Source: Chitinophaga pinensis (lineage in GTDB: Bacteria > Bacteroidota > Bacteroidia > Chitinophagales > Chitinophagaceae). From it: 39,150 nucleotides of DNA. The translations under genes and the position numbers were made by a program. Below the pieces are notes generated by a model that was not told the origin of the DNA, ran no database searches, and was given only the letters and a program-made list of their open reading frames with translations. Positions 17,010-25,834 of the stretch are shown here, one piece after another. Every line of letters starts with the position of its first letter. Position 1 is the first letter of the stretch. The stretch covers positions 1 through 39,150 of the forward strand of contig CAMDFC010000015.1 of NCBI GenBank assembly GCA_945897185.1. Direction: 5' to 3'.

Positions 17010-19340
17010 CTATTTTTTTACTCTTTTGCCCAATAACAAAAGTAAGGATGGCAAAAGGACCAAATTGGTTAAAGTGGCTGTTAACAATGTAAAAGAGGTG
17101 AGCCAGCCCAAGGCCTGTGTACTTCCAAAACCGCTAAACACAAAAATGATGAAGCCTGCAACTAAAACAAGGGAGGTATATATAATACTGATTCCTGTTT
17201 CTCTAATGGTTTGAACCAAGGTATCTTGTATTTGACCGTCAAAATGTGGGAGCTCTTGTTTGTAGTTCACTAAAAAACGAATGGTGATGTCAATTGCAAT
17301 TCCCAAAGCCACACTAAATACCAAAACCGTGGATGGCTTTATTGCAATTCCAACCCAACCCATCAAGCCGGCAGTCATGATCAGCGGTATCAAATTGGGA
17401 ATGAGTGAAGCAATTAAAATACGAATAGATTTAAAAAGATAAAGCATGCACAAAGCGATAAAAAGAAATGCCCATAGCACACTTTCTTTAAGTCCTTTGA
17501 TGATAAAACGACTTCCTTCAAGGAAGGTGATACTCGAACCGGTAAGGGTGACGGTTGTTTTACTGGTATCAAAATAGTTTCCTGACTGTCGTTGAAGGCT
17601 ATCAATTAAAGCAGGCATTTTTAAACTCCCTACATCAGCCATGTTAACACTAATTCTTGTTATTTGTCTGTTGTTGTCAATAAATGTCGACATCAATTTT
17701 TGCATAGAACTGGCATCGGTATTTGCTTTTTTACTTGGCTTTAAATAATCTGCTACAAAAGCACCATCAAATGCATTGGGCATTGAATAGTTGTTGCTGT
17801 CTCCATCATAAAAGCCTTGTTTCGCAAATTTTAATCCCTCTGCCAATGATAATGGCCTAGCCAATTCAGGATAGGTGCTTATGTGTTCGCTAAAGGCTGC
17901 TACCTGATCGTATACCTGCAGTGCCTTTGAACCGGCAATACCATTTTTCTTTCTTGTATCTATTAAAATTTCCAAAGGTAAAATTCCTTTAAAATGGTAT
18001 TCAAAAAATTTGAGGTCGGTGAAAATTTTATCCTTCTGTGGCAAGTCATCTACAATAAATGCCTGGGTTTTTAATTTGGTTATACCTACTAATGAGATAA
18101 CCAGCGCAATGACTGTGGTTATATAGATAGTTTTTTTGTGCGCAAAAACCCAGGTTTCAATCTTGGTAAGCAAGGCAAGCAACCATTTGTTTTCTAAATA
18201 TCTTGTATGTTTTGCCTTTGGCACTGGCATGTAAAAAAGTGCAATTGGAATTACAATCAAAGAGATGAAAAACAAGGCCATGATATTGATACCTGCTACT
18301 ATGCCAAACTCTTTTAGGATCAAGCTTTTTGTCAATGCAAATACCGCAAAGCCCAATGCTGCACTGATGTTGCAAAACAAGGTTACAATACCCATTTTGC
18401 TAATCATTTCTACAATGGCTTTTTCTTTGGTGCCGTTCTTAAGATAGGCGGTGTGAAACTTATTGAGAAAATAAATACAATTTGGAATACCAATCACAAC
18501 AACAAGAGGGGGGATAAGTGCTGTGAGTAAAGTGATTTTAAATCCAAATAAATAAATGGTGGCTAAGCTGTAAATAACGCCAATCAGCACTACAGCCAGT
18601 GATAAAAAAGTAGTGGCAAGGGACCTGAAAAAGACAAAGAGAATAAGCGCTGAAAGAAGAAGTGAGCCCAGTAAAAACCAGTTCAATTCTTTTGCTATGC
18701 GCATGGCTACATTTGTCCTGATTAATGGCAAACCGCTCAAATGAATATCAAATCCTGTTTCTTTTGCAAATGCTTCTGCCTTGTCCTCAATTTCACCTAC
18801 TGTTTTTTCTCTTGCTTTAGAGGTCAGTACTTCTTTGTTAATTCTTAGTCCAATTAAATAGGCTTTTGTTTCTGGGTTGTATAGCAGTCCTCTATAAAAA
18901 GGCAGTGAAAAAAATACGTTTTTTAATGTATCAAGTTGAAGTTGACTTTCTGCAAGGGCGGGAAATATTTTTATTGCATCTAGCTTCCCAGTGCTATCAT
19001 TTTTTCTCAATAATGCAGCTCCATTTATACTAATGATGTCTTCAACCCCGTACACTTGTTTAACTCCCTCAATAAACTTAGAAGTTGCATTGAATTTTTC
19101 AGGTGAAAAATAATTATTCGTGATGAATCCAACGGTAAGCAAGTTTCCATCTTCTCCAAAGGTTTTTTTGAAGTTGAGGTAGGCCTTGTATTTCGGATGA
19201 TCTGTAGGAATGGCTCTTGCAAAATCATAACTCAATTGTACTTTACTTGCCTGGTAACCGAGTATAGCAGTTATTGCAATTGTAACCAGTATCAATTGAA
19301 TTCTATATTTGAGAATTGATTTACCTAGCCTATGCCACAT
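17010..19340 (-). CDS. RND-superfamily exporter (MMPL/Patched-like)
   Basis: A 776-residue inner-membrane transporter with the duplicated RND plan: one TM helix, a large periplasmic loop (~35-225), five to six helices, a second loop (~430-620) and a final group of helices. The proton-relay helix of the second half has an acidic residue (GIAID684ITIRF); the equivalent place in the first half is GIPN287CIYF, with asparagine. It belongs to the predicted-exporter type of RND proteins rather than the AcrB type, and no adaptor or outer-membrane factor gene is nearby. Likely cargo is lipid or hydrophobic, by analogy only. It lies 230 bp upstream of SusC on the same strand and is divergent from porZ by 88 bp. 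Confidence 0.9.
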   Translation of the reverse strand: MWHRLGKSILKYRIQLILVTIAITAILGYQASKVQLSYDFARAIPTDHPKYKAYLNFKKTFGEDGNLLTVGFITNNYFSPEKFNATSKFIEGVKQVYGVEDIISINGAALLRKNDSTGKLDAIKIFPALAESQLQLDTLKNVFFSLPFYRGLLYNPETKAYLIGLRINKEVLTSKAREKTVGEIEDKAEAFAKETGFDIHLSGLPLIRTNVAMRIAKELNWFLLGSLLLSALILFVFFRSLATTFLSLAVVLIGVIYSLATIYLFGFKITLLTALIPPLVVVIGIPNCIYFLNKFHTAYLKNGTKEKAIVEMISKMGIVTLFCNISAALGFAVFALTKSLILKEFGIVAGINIMALFFISLIVIPIALFYMPVPKAKHTRYLENKWLLALLTKIETWVFAHKKTIYITTVIALVISLVGITKLKTQAFIVDDLPQKDKIFTDLKFFEYHFKGILPLEILIDTRKKNGIAGSKALQVYDQVAAFSEHISTYPELARPLSLAEGLKFAKQGFYDGDSNNYSMPNAFDGAFVADYLKPSKKANTDASSMQKLMSTFIDNNRQITRISVNMADVGSLKMPALIDSLQRQSGNYFDTSKTTVTLTGSSITFLEGSRFIIKGLKESVLWAFLFIALCMLYLFKSIRILIASLIPNLIPLIMTAGLMGWVGIAIKPSTVLVFSVALGIAIDITIRFLVNYKQELPHFDGQIQDTLVQTIRETGISIIYTSLVLVAGFIIFVFSGFGSTQALGWLTSFTLLTATLTNLVLLPSLLLLLGKRVKK

Positions 19341-19428
19341 GGTAATTTTTTACAAAGGAAAGGAATTAAGTTACGCCATGAAATTTTTTATCCTCCTTCT
19401 ACTCCGCTCATTTCACTAATTTTAACTG

Positions 19429-21711
19429 ATGAAGCCCGGTTTTTTTTTACTCTCTTTCTATTTTTCTGTGCACATGTTGTTTGGACAGGCACTCCAGCCA
19501 ATCGGACAATGGCGGGATCACCTGCCCATGCGTTCTATTCATTCTTTGGCGTTAGCTAGAAACACCTTGATTGCTGGTACCCCCTTTGGGTATTTTTTAT
19601 ACACGCCTTCATCAAAAGAGATCAACACCTTCACAAAGTCAGATGGTCTATCAGATGTGGGTTTGCGTTTAATATCAAAAGACCCCAATTCTGAAAGGAT
19701 CTTGGTAGTTTATGAAAATGCCAACCTTGATTTGATGGCGGGTGATCAGTTGCGAAACATCACCGATCTTTTAAAAAGCAATATCCAAGCCGATAAAACC
19801 ATCAATCATGTTCAGTGGATCGGCGATGATGCTTTTTTGGCAACCAATTTTGGTATTGTTGTGTTTAATGCCCAGCGCGTTGAAATAAAGGATACTTATC
19901 GTCCTGGTAACAATGGCTCCTCTGTAATTGTTAATCAGACCGTCTTACATAAAGGGCTGCTTTATGCAGCCACTTCAGAAGGTTTATTGAAGGCCAGTTT
20001 TTCATCTTCATCCTTGGCCGATTTTCGAAATTGGTCAAATGAGGAAATTGTAGGCTCACAAGATCCAATTCAACGTGTTGTTGTTTGGAACGACAAATTG
20101 GTTGCAGAAAGAAATGATTCGGTTTTTCAAAAAAGCGATACTCAATGGAACCTGCTTTATGCGAGTAAAAAAAAGATTACTACAATAGTGGTTGTAAACA
20201 ACCAATTGTATATTGGTGAGTCAGCTCAAAACAAAGGTAACTTTGTAGTATTTGAAACCACTTCAGGGGTGCCTAAAATTCTTGAATCCCAATACCTTAC
20301 TTATCCTACAGCTTTTGTGCAGATGGATAATCAAATTTGGGCAGCCGATTTTCAGAATGGCATCGTGGAGCTGAGTAACAACGGCACGGCGCCTATATAT
20401 CCTGAAACACCCGACGGTATTGCCCTGGGTGAAGGACATTACGCAGATGGATTAATTTTTGCAACTGCAGGACAACAAATATATTCCGCAGTAAATAACA
20501 AAAGGGCTGCTGGTATTTACAAGTATGATGGGAATGCATGGGAGAATTTTACTTCTTATACTTTAGCTGCATTAGATACTATAAACGATTTGCGTTCTGT
20601 TGTGTATTATCCATACTCTGGATCTATATATGCCGGATCTTATGAAGATGGTCTTCTTGAAATTACAAAAGACAACAAACTTAACCTGTTCAAACAAAAT
20701 TCATTCTTGTCTTCCGCAATCAATTCCAATGACTCCTATCGGGTGGGTGGTTTGGCACTCGATAAAGATCAACAACTGTGGATTACCAACAGTGGTGCGC
20801 AGCAAGGTCTTGTGGTAAAAAAGAAAGATGGGGCAACAAAAAAATTCACTATTCCATTTTCTTATGCTGGGTATGCATTGACTAAAATCATTGTGGACCT
20901 AGACAACCGCAAATGGATGATATCACCCAATGGCGATGGTGTCTTTTGCTTCGACCATGGTGAAAACATTGATCAAATTGGAGATGACAAGTGGAGGCAA
21001 TTTAAACAAGGGTTGGGTAAAGGAAATTTACCTTCTAATCAGGTAACAAGTTTGGCCTGCGATAGAAATGGATTTATTTGGTTGGGTACCGACAAAGGCC
21101 TTGCAGTGGTGCAATGTACTGAAGAGCTGTTTAGTGGCAGTTGTGAAGCAATTTTACCTGTGGTACAACAAGATAATTTTGCCGGTCGTTTATTGTCGGA
21201 AGAAATCATCAACGACATTAAAGTGGATGGCGCAGATCGCAAATGGATAGCCACATCCAATGGTGTTTGGTTACTAAGTGCAGATGGTCAAAAAGTGATT
21301 GGCCGGTTTACTGAAAAAAATAGTGTTTTATTGAGTGATGATGTACGTTCAATTGTTATTCATCAAAAAACAGGAGAGGTTTTCTTTTTTACAAAAAATG
21401 GAATTTGCTCTTTTAGGGGAACGGCTACTGAACCTGAAACAATACAAAAGAAACCGTTTGTATTTCCTAATCCAGTCCCACCAGGATACGCTGGTACTAT
21501 CGCTATTCGCGATTTGCCTGAAAACGCGTGGGTTAGAATAACTGAATTGGACGGACGATTGGTATACCAAACCAGGTCTTTAGGCGGACAAGCCATTTGG
21601 AATGGGAAAAATTATAAGGGTGAGAGAGCGAGCTCTGGCACCTATCTCATCTTTGTTTCTAATGAAAACAACACACAGCAATTGGCAGGAAAAATTTTCT
21701 TCATAAAATGA
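19429..21711 (+). CDS. porZ: PorZ-type protein of the type IX secretion system
   Basis: A 760-residue exported protein (signal peptide to ~20, LFGQA). It has two beta-propeller regions with two-component-regulator-propeller blades such as DRNGFIWLGTDKGLAVVQ and DGADRKWIATSNGVWLL, then a C-terminal beta-sandwich from ~680 (FPNPVPPGYAGTI to GTYLIFVSNENN) that resembles a T9SS sorting domain. This is the PorZ plan. In Porphyromonas gingivalis PorZ is a surface member of the attachment complex with PorU, PorV and PorQ, and it binds anionic LPS. Overlap with recO by 4 bp supports the call, because I recall porZ-recO adjacency in other Bacteroidota. ATG 19429 gives a complete signal peptide. Confidence 0.82.
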   Translation: MKPGFFLLSFYFSVHMLFGQALQPIGQWRDHLPMRSIHSLALARNTLIAGTPFGYFLYTPSSKEINTFTKSDGLSDVGLRLISKDPNSERILVVYENANLDLMAGDQLRNITDLLKSNIQADKTINHVQWIGDDAFLATNFGIVVFNAQRVEIKDTYRPGNNGSSVIVNQTVLHKGLLYAATSEGLLKASFSSSSLADFRNWSNEEIVGSQDPIQRVVVWNDKLVAERNDSVFQKSDTQWNLLYASKKKITTIVVVNNQLYIGESAQNKGNFVVFETTSGVPKILESQYLTYPTAFVQMDNQIWAADFQNGIVELSNNGTAPIYPETPDGIALGEGHYADGLIFATAGQQIYSAVNNKRAAGIYKYDGNAWENFTSYTLAALDTINDLRSVVYYPYSGSIYAGSYEDGLLEITKDNKLNLFKQNSFLSSAINSNDSYRVGGLALDKDQQLWITNSGAQQGLVVKKKDGATKKFTIPFSYAGYALTKIIVDLDNRKWMISPNGDGVFCFDHGENIDQIGDDKWRQFKQGLGKGNLPSNQVTSLACDRNGFIWLGTDKGLAVVQCTEELFSGSCEAILPVVQQDNFAGRLLSEEIINDIKVDGADRKWIATSNGVWLLSADGQKVIGRFTEKNSVLLSDDVRSIVIHQKTGEVFFFTKNGICSFRGTATEPETIQKKPFVFPNPVPPGYAGTIAIRDLPENAWVRITELDGRLVYQTRSLGGQAIWNGKNYKGERASSGTYLIFVSNENNTQQLAGKIFFIK

Positions 21712-22460
21712 GTATGGGTAAACCATACCAGACCAGAGGCATCATCATCCGCTCAGTAAAGTATGGTGAAACCTCTTTGGTTGTTTCCATCTTTACTTCT
21801 CTTTTTGGTTTACAGCAATACATGGTGAAAGGAGTGCGTTCCTCAAAAAAATCAGCTTCAATTTCACATGGTCAATTGCAGATTGGAAATATTTTAGATT
21901 TGGTGGTTTTACACAATGAGAAAAACACCTTACAGTACATCAAAGAATGCAAGCAGCCATTTTATTATGAACATCTTTTTGTGGATGTAACAAAAAATGC
22001 TGTGATGCTTTTCATGATTGAACTTTTACAAAAATGCATTAAACAACCAGATCCTGCACCAGATTTGTATGATTTTATCGAAGACATCATGCGCGGTTTA
22101 GATAAGGCCAGTGCTACACAAACAGCAAATCTTCCTCTTTTTTTTACGATACAGCTTTCACATTTTTTTGGATTTAGGTTGATGGACAATTACAGCGAAA
22201 CAAACAATTTACTTGATTTGCATGAAGGGAAATTTGTTTCTGTTTTGCCTATACACCAAATGGTGATTTCCTATCCAAAGAGCGAATATATTTCTCATTT
22301 TTTGAGAGTTTTGCAAATAGCGGAATTGGAAGATATTAAAATGAACAAGCAATTGCGCAATGAGCTACTTGATCGCTGTTTACAATTTTATGAACTACAC
22401 CTATCGCCATTTGGCTTAATGCGTTCATTGCCTGTTATTCGGGTTTTATTGGATAATTGA
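21708..22460 (+). CDS. recO: DNA repair protein RecO
   Basis: Recombination mediator that, with RecR, loads RecA onto SSB-coated single-stranded DNA. The N-terminal OB-fold opens with QTRGIIIRSVKYGETSLVVSI, and the helical C-terminal domain contains FFGFRLMDNYSE and ends at residue 250. The tetracysteine zinc site of some RecO proteins is not evident. The start overlaps the porZ stop as ATGA, so translation is probably coupled. M3 (MGKPYQ) is an alternative start. The stop codon directly abuts that of the convergent amidohydrolase gene, with no base between them. Confidence 0.92.
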   Translation: MSMGKPYQTRGIIIRSVKYGETSLVVSIFTSLFGLQQYMVKGVRSSKKSASISHGQLQIGNILDLVVLHNEKNTLQYIKECKQPFYYEHLFVDVTKNAVMLFMIELLQKCIKQPDPAPDLYDFIEDIMRGLDKASATQTANLPLFFTIQLSHFFGFRLMDNYSETNNLLDLHEGKFVSVLPIHQMVISYPKSEYISHFLRVLQIAELEDIKMNKQLRNELLDRCLQFYELHLSPFGLMRSLPVIRVLLDN

Positions 22461-23639
22461 TTAAATCAATCTTTTGCTATTCATGTTGCTGTCTAGTAAC
22501 ACCACTCCAGGTTTTTTACCTTTTTCGAAGCTGCCCAATTCATCTTCTCTTCCCAATGCCTTGGCACCATTGATGGTAGCCCAACGAAGAATTGTTTCCA
22601 ATGGAATTTCAGGAAGACGCTCATTGATGGTTTTAATTTCAGATGCAATGCTCAGTTGCCAGTTGCTGCTGTAGCTGTCTGTTCCTAAAACCAAATCTCC
22701 ACCCTGCTCCATCAACTTTTGAATAGGGGGCATTTTATTTTCAATATAAAGATTGGCATTGGGACAAAGACAAAAATGGACACCTGCTAAATGTTCTTTA
22801 GCATAGTCTATTGCAAACGCAATGTCCTCATCAGGAATGAAAGTATTGTGCACAAGGAGAACCCTTTGTTTGTTGTTGAAATGAGGAAGACAGGAACGGA
22901 GAGCAGACTTACCCGTAATGGGGAATGGAGAGGCATCAAAGCCAAAAATTTTTAGAAATGACAAAAAGTCGCCTTCGCCAGTCTTATACAGTACATCTTC
23001 TGCAGGATGCTCTTGGTTGTGCATTGAAATAACAGCACCCGGAGTTAGCCTATTGATTTCTTTGAAAGTGAGGTTGCTGATGGTATAAGGAGCATGGGGA
23101 ACTAGTGCTGATTTGAAGTGGTCTTTTTCTAAATCAAGTTCAGCATCATTGAAGGCTTTCAAAACTTCATTGTATTCTTGCATCCGTTTTGGTGACATTT
23201 CATCACTAAAACTCAGTACTTCAACAAAGTTGTTCCACCTAATTTTACTGTTTCTCTTGGTTTCCAATGTATTTGCAGTGTTGCCAATATCACCAACAGC
23301 AACAATACCATCTTGAAACATTTCTTTTTCCGCTTTCTCTATGCGGTCAAGGATGGTTTCCATTGGAAAATCGCGTTTACCCACCACATCCAGCAGAAAG
23401 GGGATAAGTCCGGTATGCGGAGGAATCACATCTTTCAAGTGACTCAATTCTAAATGGCAATGGGCATTGATAAAACCCGGGCAGATGGTACCGTCAAATT
23501 GCTCAATTTGCTCTCCAGCGTCTTGGGTAGTGGTCAATTCAATAACCGTTCCTTGTTCATCTGTGATGAGCACATGTTCATTGTCTAAAAACCCAAAACC
23601 ATTGAACATCTTGTCTCCCTTAAACTTGCGGTATTTCAT
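22461..23639 (-). CDS. Amidohydrolase family deaminase-like protein
   Basis: A 392-residue metal-dependent hydrolase of the ATZ/TRZ/cytosine-deaminase-like group. Metal ligands: H60 and H62 ([10 protein letters not shown]), H207 (SMHNQEH), H264 (LLVHNTF) and D321 (GTDSYSSN). PHAPYT at 181-186 is typical of deaminases acting on adenosine-like substrates. A C-terminal strand completes the composite beta domain. It may be an aminodeoxyfutalosine or S-adenosylhomocysteine/methylthioadenosine deaminase, but I cannot separate these by eye, and no menaquinone genes adjoin. It is single on its strand, with convergent recO abutting its stop and prfA divergent by 70 bp. Confidence 0.85.
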   Translation of the reverse strand: MKYRKFKGDKMFNGFGFLDNEHVLITDEQGTVIELTTTQDAGEQIEQFDGTICPGFINAHCHLELSHLKDVIPPHTGLIPFLLDVVGKRDFPMETILDRIEKAEKEMFQDGIVAVGDIGNTANTLETKRNSKIRWNNFVEVLSFSDEMSPKRMQEYNEVLKAFNDAELDLEKDHFKSALVPHAPYTISNLTFKEINRLTPGAVISMHNQEHPAEDVLYKTGEGDFLSFLKIFGFDASPFPITGKSALRSCLPHFNNKQRVLLVHNTFIPDEDIAFAIDYAKEHLAGVHFCLCPNANLYIENKMPPIQKLMEQGGDLVLGTDSYSSNWQLSIASEIKTINERLPEIPLETILRWATINGAKALGREDELGSFEKGKKPGVVLLDSNMNSKRLI

Positions 23640-23653
23640 CGCTTGAAATGATT

Positions 23654-23661
23654 TAACTTTG
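23654..23661 (+). promoter_or_regulatory. Putative -7 element for prfA
   Basis: TAACTTTG, a perfect TAnnTTTG match, lies 48 nt before the prfA ATG in the short divergent gap. No clear TTG stands at the usual -33 spacing. Confidence 0.4.
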
Positions 23662-23709
23662 CAAGCGAAATTAAAGATTTAATACCTGAAGTTTTCCCCC
23701 TAATACAAG

Positions 23710-24768
23710 ATGCTTGACAGACTAGACGCCATTAAGGCAAAATTTGATGATATCTCAGTTTCACTTAGCAATCCTGCGGTGGTTAACGATAATAAGCGTT
23801 TTAGCCAATTATCCAAAGAATACAGAAGTTTGGAAAAAATCGTGGTTTTGGCTAACCAATACCGAAGGCTTTTGTCTGACCTTGAATTCAACCGTGAAGC
23901 ATTGATGGGTGATGATGATGAATTGCGCGACCTGGCCAAGATGGAAACCGCTGATTTAGAAAAGCTGAAAGAGGAATTGGAAAAACAGATCAGAAACAAG
24001 CTTATTCCCAAAGACCCTCAAGATGATAAAAATGCCATTTTGGAGATCAGGGCAGGTACGGGTGGCGACGAAGCATCTTTGTTTGCTGGAGATTTATTGA
24101 GAATGTATATCCGTTTCTGTGAAAATAAAGGATGGAAAACCGCGGTACTCAATGAGAACGAAGGCACCATGGGAGGGTATAAAGAGGTGCAATTAGAAGT
24201 AACGGGGGATGATGTATATGGCACCCTAAAATTTGAAAGTGGAGTTCACCGTGTGCAACGTGTTCCTGATACTGAAGCAAGTGGTAGGGTGCATACCAGC
24301 GCTGCTACAATAGCAGTGATGCCCGAAGCAGAAGAGGTTGATGTTGAATTGAGAGAGGCGGATGTAAAAATGGAAACTTCAAGAAGTGGAGGTGCCGGTG
24401 GTCAGAACGTAAACAAAGTGGAAACCAAGGTAATGCTTACCCATATTCCAACCGGGACTGTCGTAATTTGTCAGACTGAAAGAACGCAGCTGGGAAACAG
24501 GGAGAAAGCAATGCAAACCTTGCGTACCAAATTATACGAAGAACAAGTGAGAAAGCAAGAAGACGAGATTTCCAGACATCGAAAGAGCTTGGTGAGTACG
24601 GGTGATCGATCTGCGAAGATTCGGACCTACAATTTCCCGCAGGGAAGGGTTACTGATCATCGTATTGGGCTTACGCTTTATAACTTACAAGATGTACTCA
24701 ATGGAAATGTTGTTGAAATCATTGATGCATTGCAGTTTGCAGAAAATGCCAGCAAACTCACACAGTAG
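23710..24768 (+). CDS. prfA: Peptide chain release factor 1
   Basis: Reads UAA and UAG and triggers release of the finished peptide. The anticodon-like tripeptide P186-D-T188 ([14 protein letters not shown]) marks RF1 rather than RF2, which would have SPF. The catalytic GGQ is at 230-232 ([13 protein letters not shown]). Length (352 residues) is normal, and the N-terminal helical domain is complete. The prmC methyltransferase gene, often next to prfA in other bacteria, is absent here. The transcript would run 3' into a 216-bp gap and meet a terminator at 25000-25027. Confidence 0.97.
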   Translation: MLDRLDAIKAKFDDISVSLSNPAVVNDNKRFSQLSKEYRSLEKIVVLANQYRRLLSDLEFNREALMGDDDELRDLAKMETADLEKLKEELEKQIRNKLIPKDPQDDKNAILEIRAGTGGDEASLFAGDLLRMYIRFCENKGWKTAVLNENEGTMGGYKEVQLEVTGDDVYGTLKFESGVHRVQRVPDTEASGRVHTSAATIAVMPEAEEVDVELREADVKMETSRSGGAGGQNVNKVETKVMLTHIPTGTVVICQTERTQLGNREKAMQTLRTKLYEEQVRKQEDEISRHRKSLVSTGDRSAKIRTYNFPQGRVTDHRIGLTLYNLQDVLNGNVVEIIDALQFAENASKLTQ

Positions 24769-24984
24769 CCATTGGTATTCTAGGTACAAGAATTCCTGTA
24801 AAAAAGTAGTTTATCATTTTAAAGGGTCTTTAACAACTGTCTTCACAGTTAATACGTCTATATATTGTGTATGGACTACTAAAGTTATTTGGGAGATTTT
24901 TTACAAAATGTTAAATGAACAAGAGATGGTAAACTTCACCCAAAAATACCTAATCATTGATTAATGGTTTTTTCTCATAAGCAG

Positions 24985-25377
24985 TTAGTTTTGGTTACGG
25001 CCCCTATTTCCATAGGGGCTTTTTTTTGCCAACCAAACACCCACCAATGTTCCAATAGCATCTGCCACACCATCCCAATAGGAAAAACTTCTGGCGGTAA
25101 AAAACTTTTGGTAAAACTCCATCCCCATGCCAAAAGAAGTTCCTGCTAGAATGAGAAAGAGAATTATTTTTCTTTCCTCATACTGGGTATTGTTAAATAA
25201 AAATACACCCCACAAATAAGCGAAAACCAAAAAAATGAAAAAGTGAATCAGTTTATCAATACCAACAACCTTCCATATAACAGCATCACTCGCTCCTGTT
25301 GTATCAAAACTCAGAAGGTAAAAAACACAAGCTGTCCATACAAAAGGAATTAGCTTGTTGTTGGTATACAATTTCAT
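24985..25377 (-). CDS. VanZ-like family membrane protein
   Basis: A small inner-membrane protein of about 130 residues with four hydrophobic segments (around KLIPFVWTACVFYLLSF, KLIHFFIFLVFAYLWGVFLF, KIILFLILAGTSFGMGMEFYQ and GVADAIGTLVGVWLA). The motif DKLIHFF and the segment SYWDGVADAIGTLVGV are typical of VanZ-like proteins. Family members are linked to teicoplanin resistance in enterococci, but the general function is unknown. The frame opens at a TTG (25392) inside gcvH; I chose ATG 25377, 4 bp after the gcvH stop. The last ~10 codons run through the terminator hairpin of the opposite strand. Confidence 0.82.
   Translation of the reverse strand: MKLYTNNKLIPFVWTACVFYLLSFDTTGASDAVIWKVVGIDKLIHFFIFLVFAYLWGVFLFNNTQYEERKIILFLILAGTSFGMGMEFYQKFFTARSFSYWDGVADAIGTLVGVWLAKKSPYGNRGRNQN
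25000..25027 (+). terminator. Rho-independent terminator inside the antisense VanZ gene
   Basis: An 8-bp perfect stem (25000-25007 with 25012-25019, GCCCCTAT/ATAGGGGC), a TTCC loop and eight Ts give a strong plus-strand terminator. It is about 230 bp after the prfA stop and lies inside the 3' coding end of the minus-strand VanZ-like gene. The minus strand lacks a T tract after the hairpin. Confidence 0.85.
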
Positions 25378-25381
25378 GAAA

Positions 25382-25762
25382 TCATGCTCCAATCAGTGCC
25401 TTATAGGCGGTGGAATCCATTAGTGTTTCTAGGTCTGATGGGTTGTTTAAGTTAATCTTAACCATCCAACCTTCTCCATAAGGATCTTGGTTTACCAATT
25501 CAGGCTGACTATCCAACAAGGGATTTTTTTCAGTGATTGTTCCAGACACGGGTAGGAACAGGTCGCTGACCGTTTTTACAGCTTCAACAGTTCCAAATAC
25601 AGCATCAGCAGACATTTCCTTGCCAATACTGTCGATGTCTACATAAATGATGTCGCCCAATTCTCCTTGAGCAAACTCGGTGATGCCAATGGTTGCAACA
25701 TTACCATCAATAGAAATCCATTCGTGTTCTTTGGTATAACGCAATTGCTCTGGGAAGTTCAT
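25382..25762 (-). CDS. gcvH: Glycine cleavage system H protein
   Basis: Lipoyl carrier that shuttles the aminomethyl group between GcvP and GcvT in glycine breakdown. It has 126 residues, the normal length. The lipoylated lysine is K63 in GTVEAVKTVSDL, and the N-terminal RYTKEHEWI is the family hallmark. gcvP and gcvT are not in the window. The VanZ-like gene starts 4 bp downstream. A possible -7 element (TAAACTTG on the minus strand, 25777-25784) lies about 14 nt upstream of the ATG. Confidence 0.97.
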   Translation of the reverse strand: MNFPEQLRYTKEHEWISIDGNVATIGITEFAQGELGDIIYVDIDSIGKEMSADAVFGTVEAVKTVSDLFLPVSGTITEKNPLLDSQPELVNQDPYGEGWMVKINLNNPSDLETLMDSTAYKALIGA

Positions 25763-25776
25763 GTGCTTATTTTTTG

Positions 25777-25784
25777 CAAGTTTA
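25777..25784 (-). promoter_or_regulatory. Candidate -7 element for gcvH
   Basis: The minus strand reads TAAACTTG, one mismatch from TAnnTTTG, 14 nt before the gcvH ATG. The surrounding 72-bp gap is very AT-rich, so chance matches are easy here. Confidence 0.22.
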
Positions 25785-25834
25785 AGTTATAATTTAAAAT
25801 ACCGATAATTTAAATTTCAGATATTGAAAATTGG

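Noticed and set aside
24908-24964. 18-codon open frame in the gap after prfA
   Set aside because: Too short to judge, with no promoter or conserved feature visible. The 216-bp gap otherwise holds a 6-bp hairpin (24835-24850) without a T tract.
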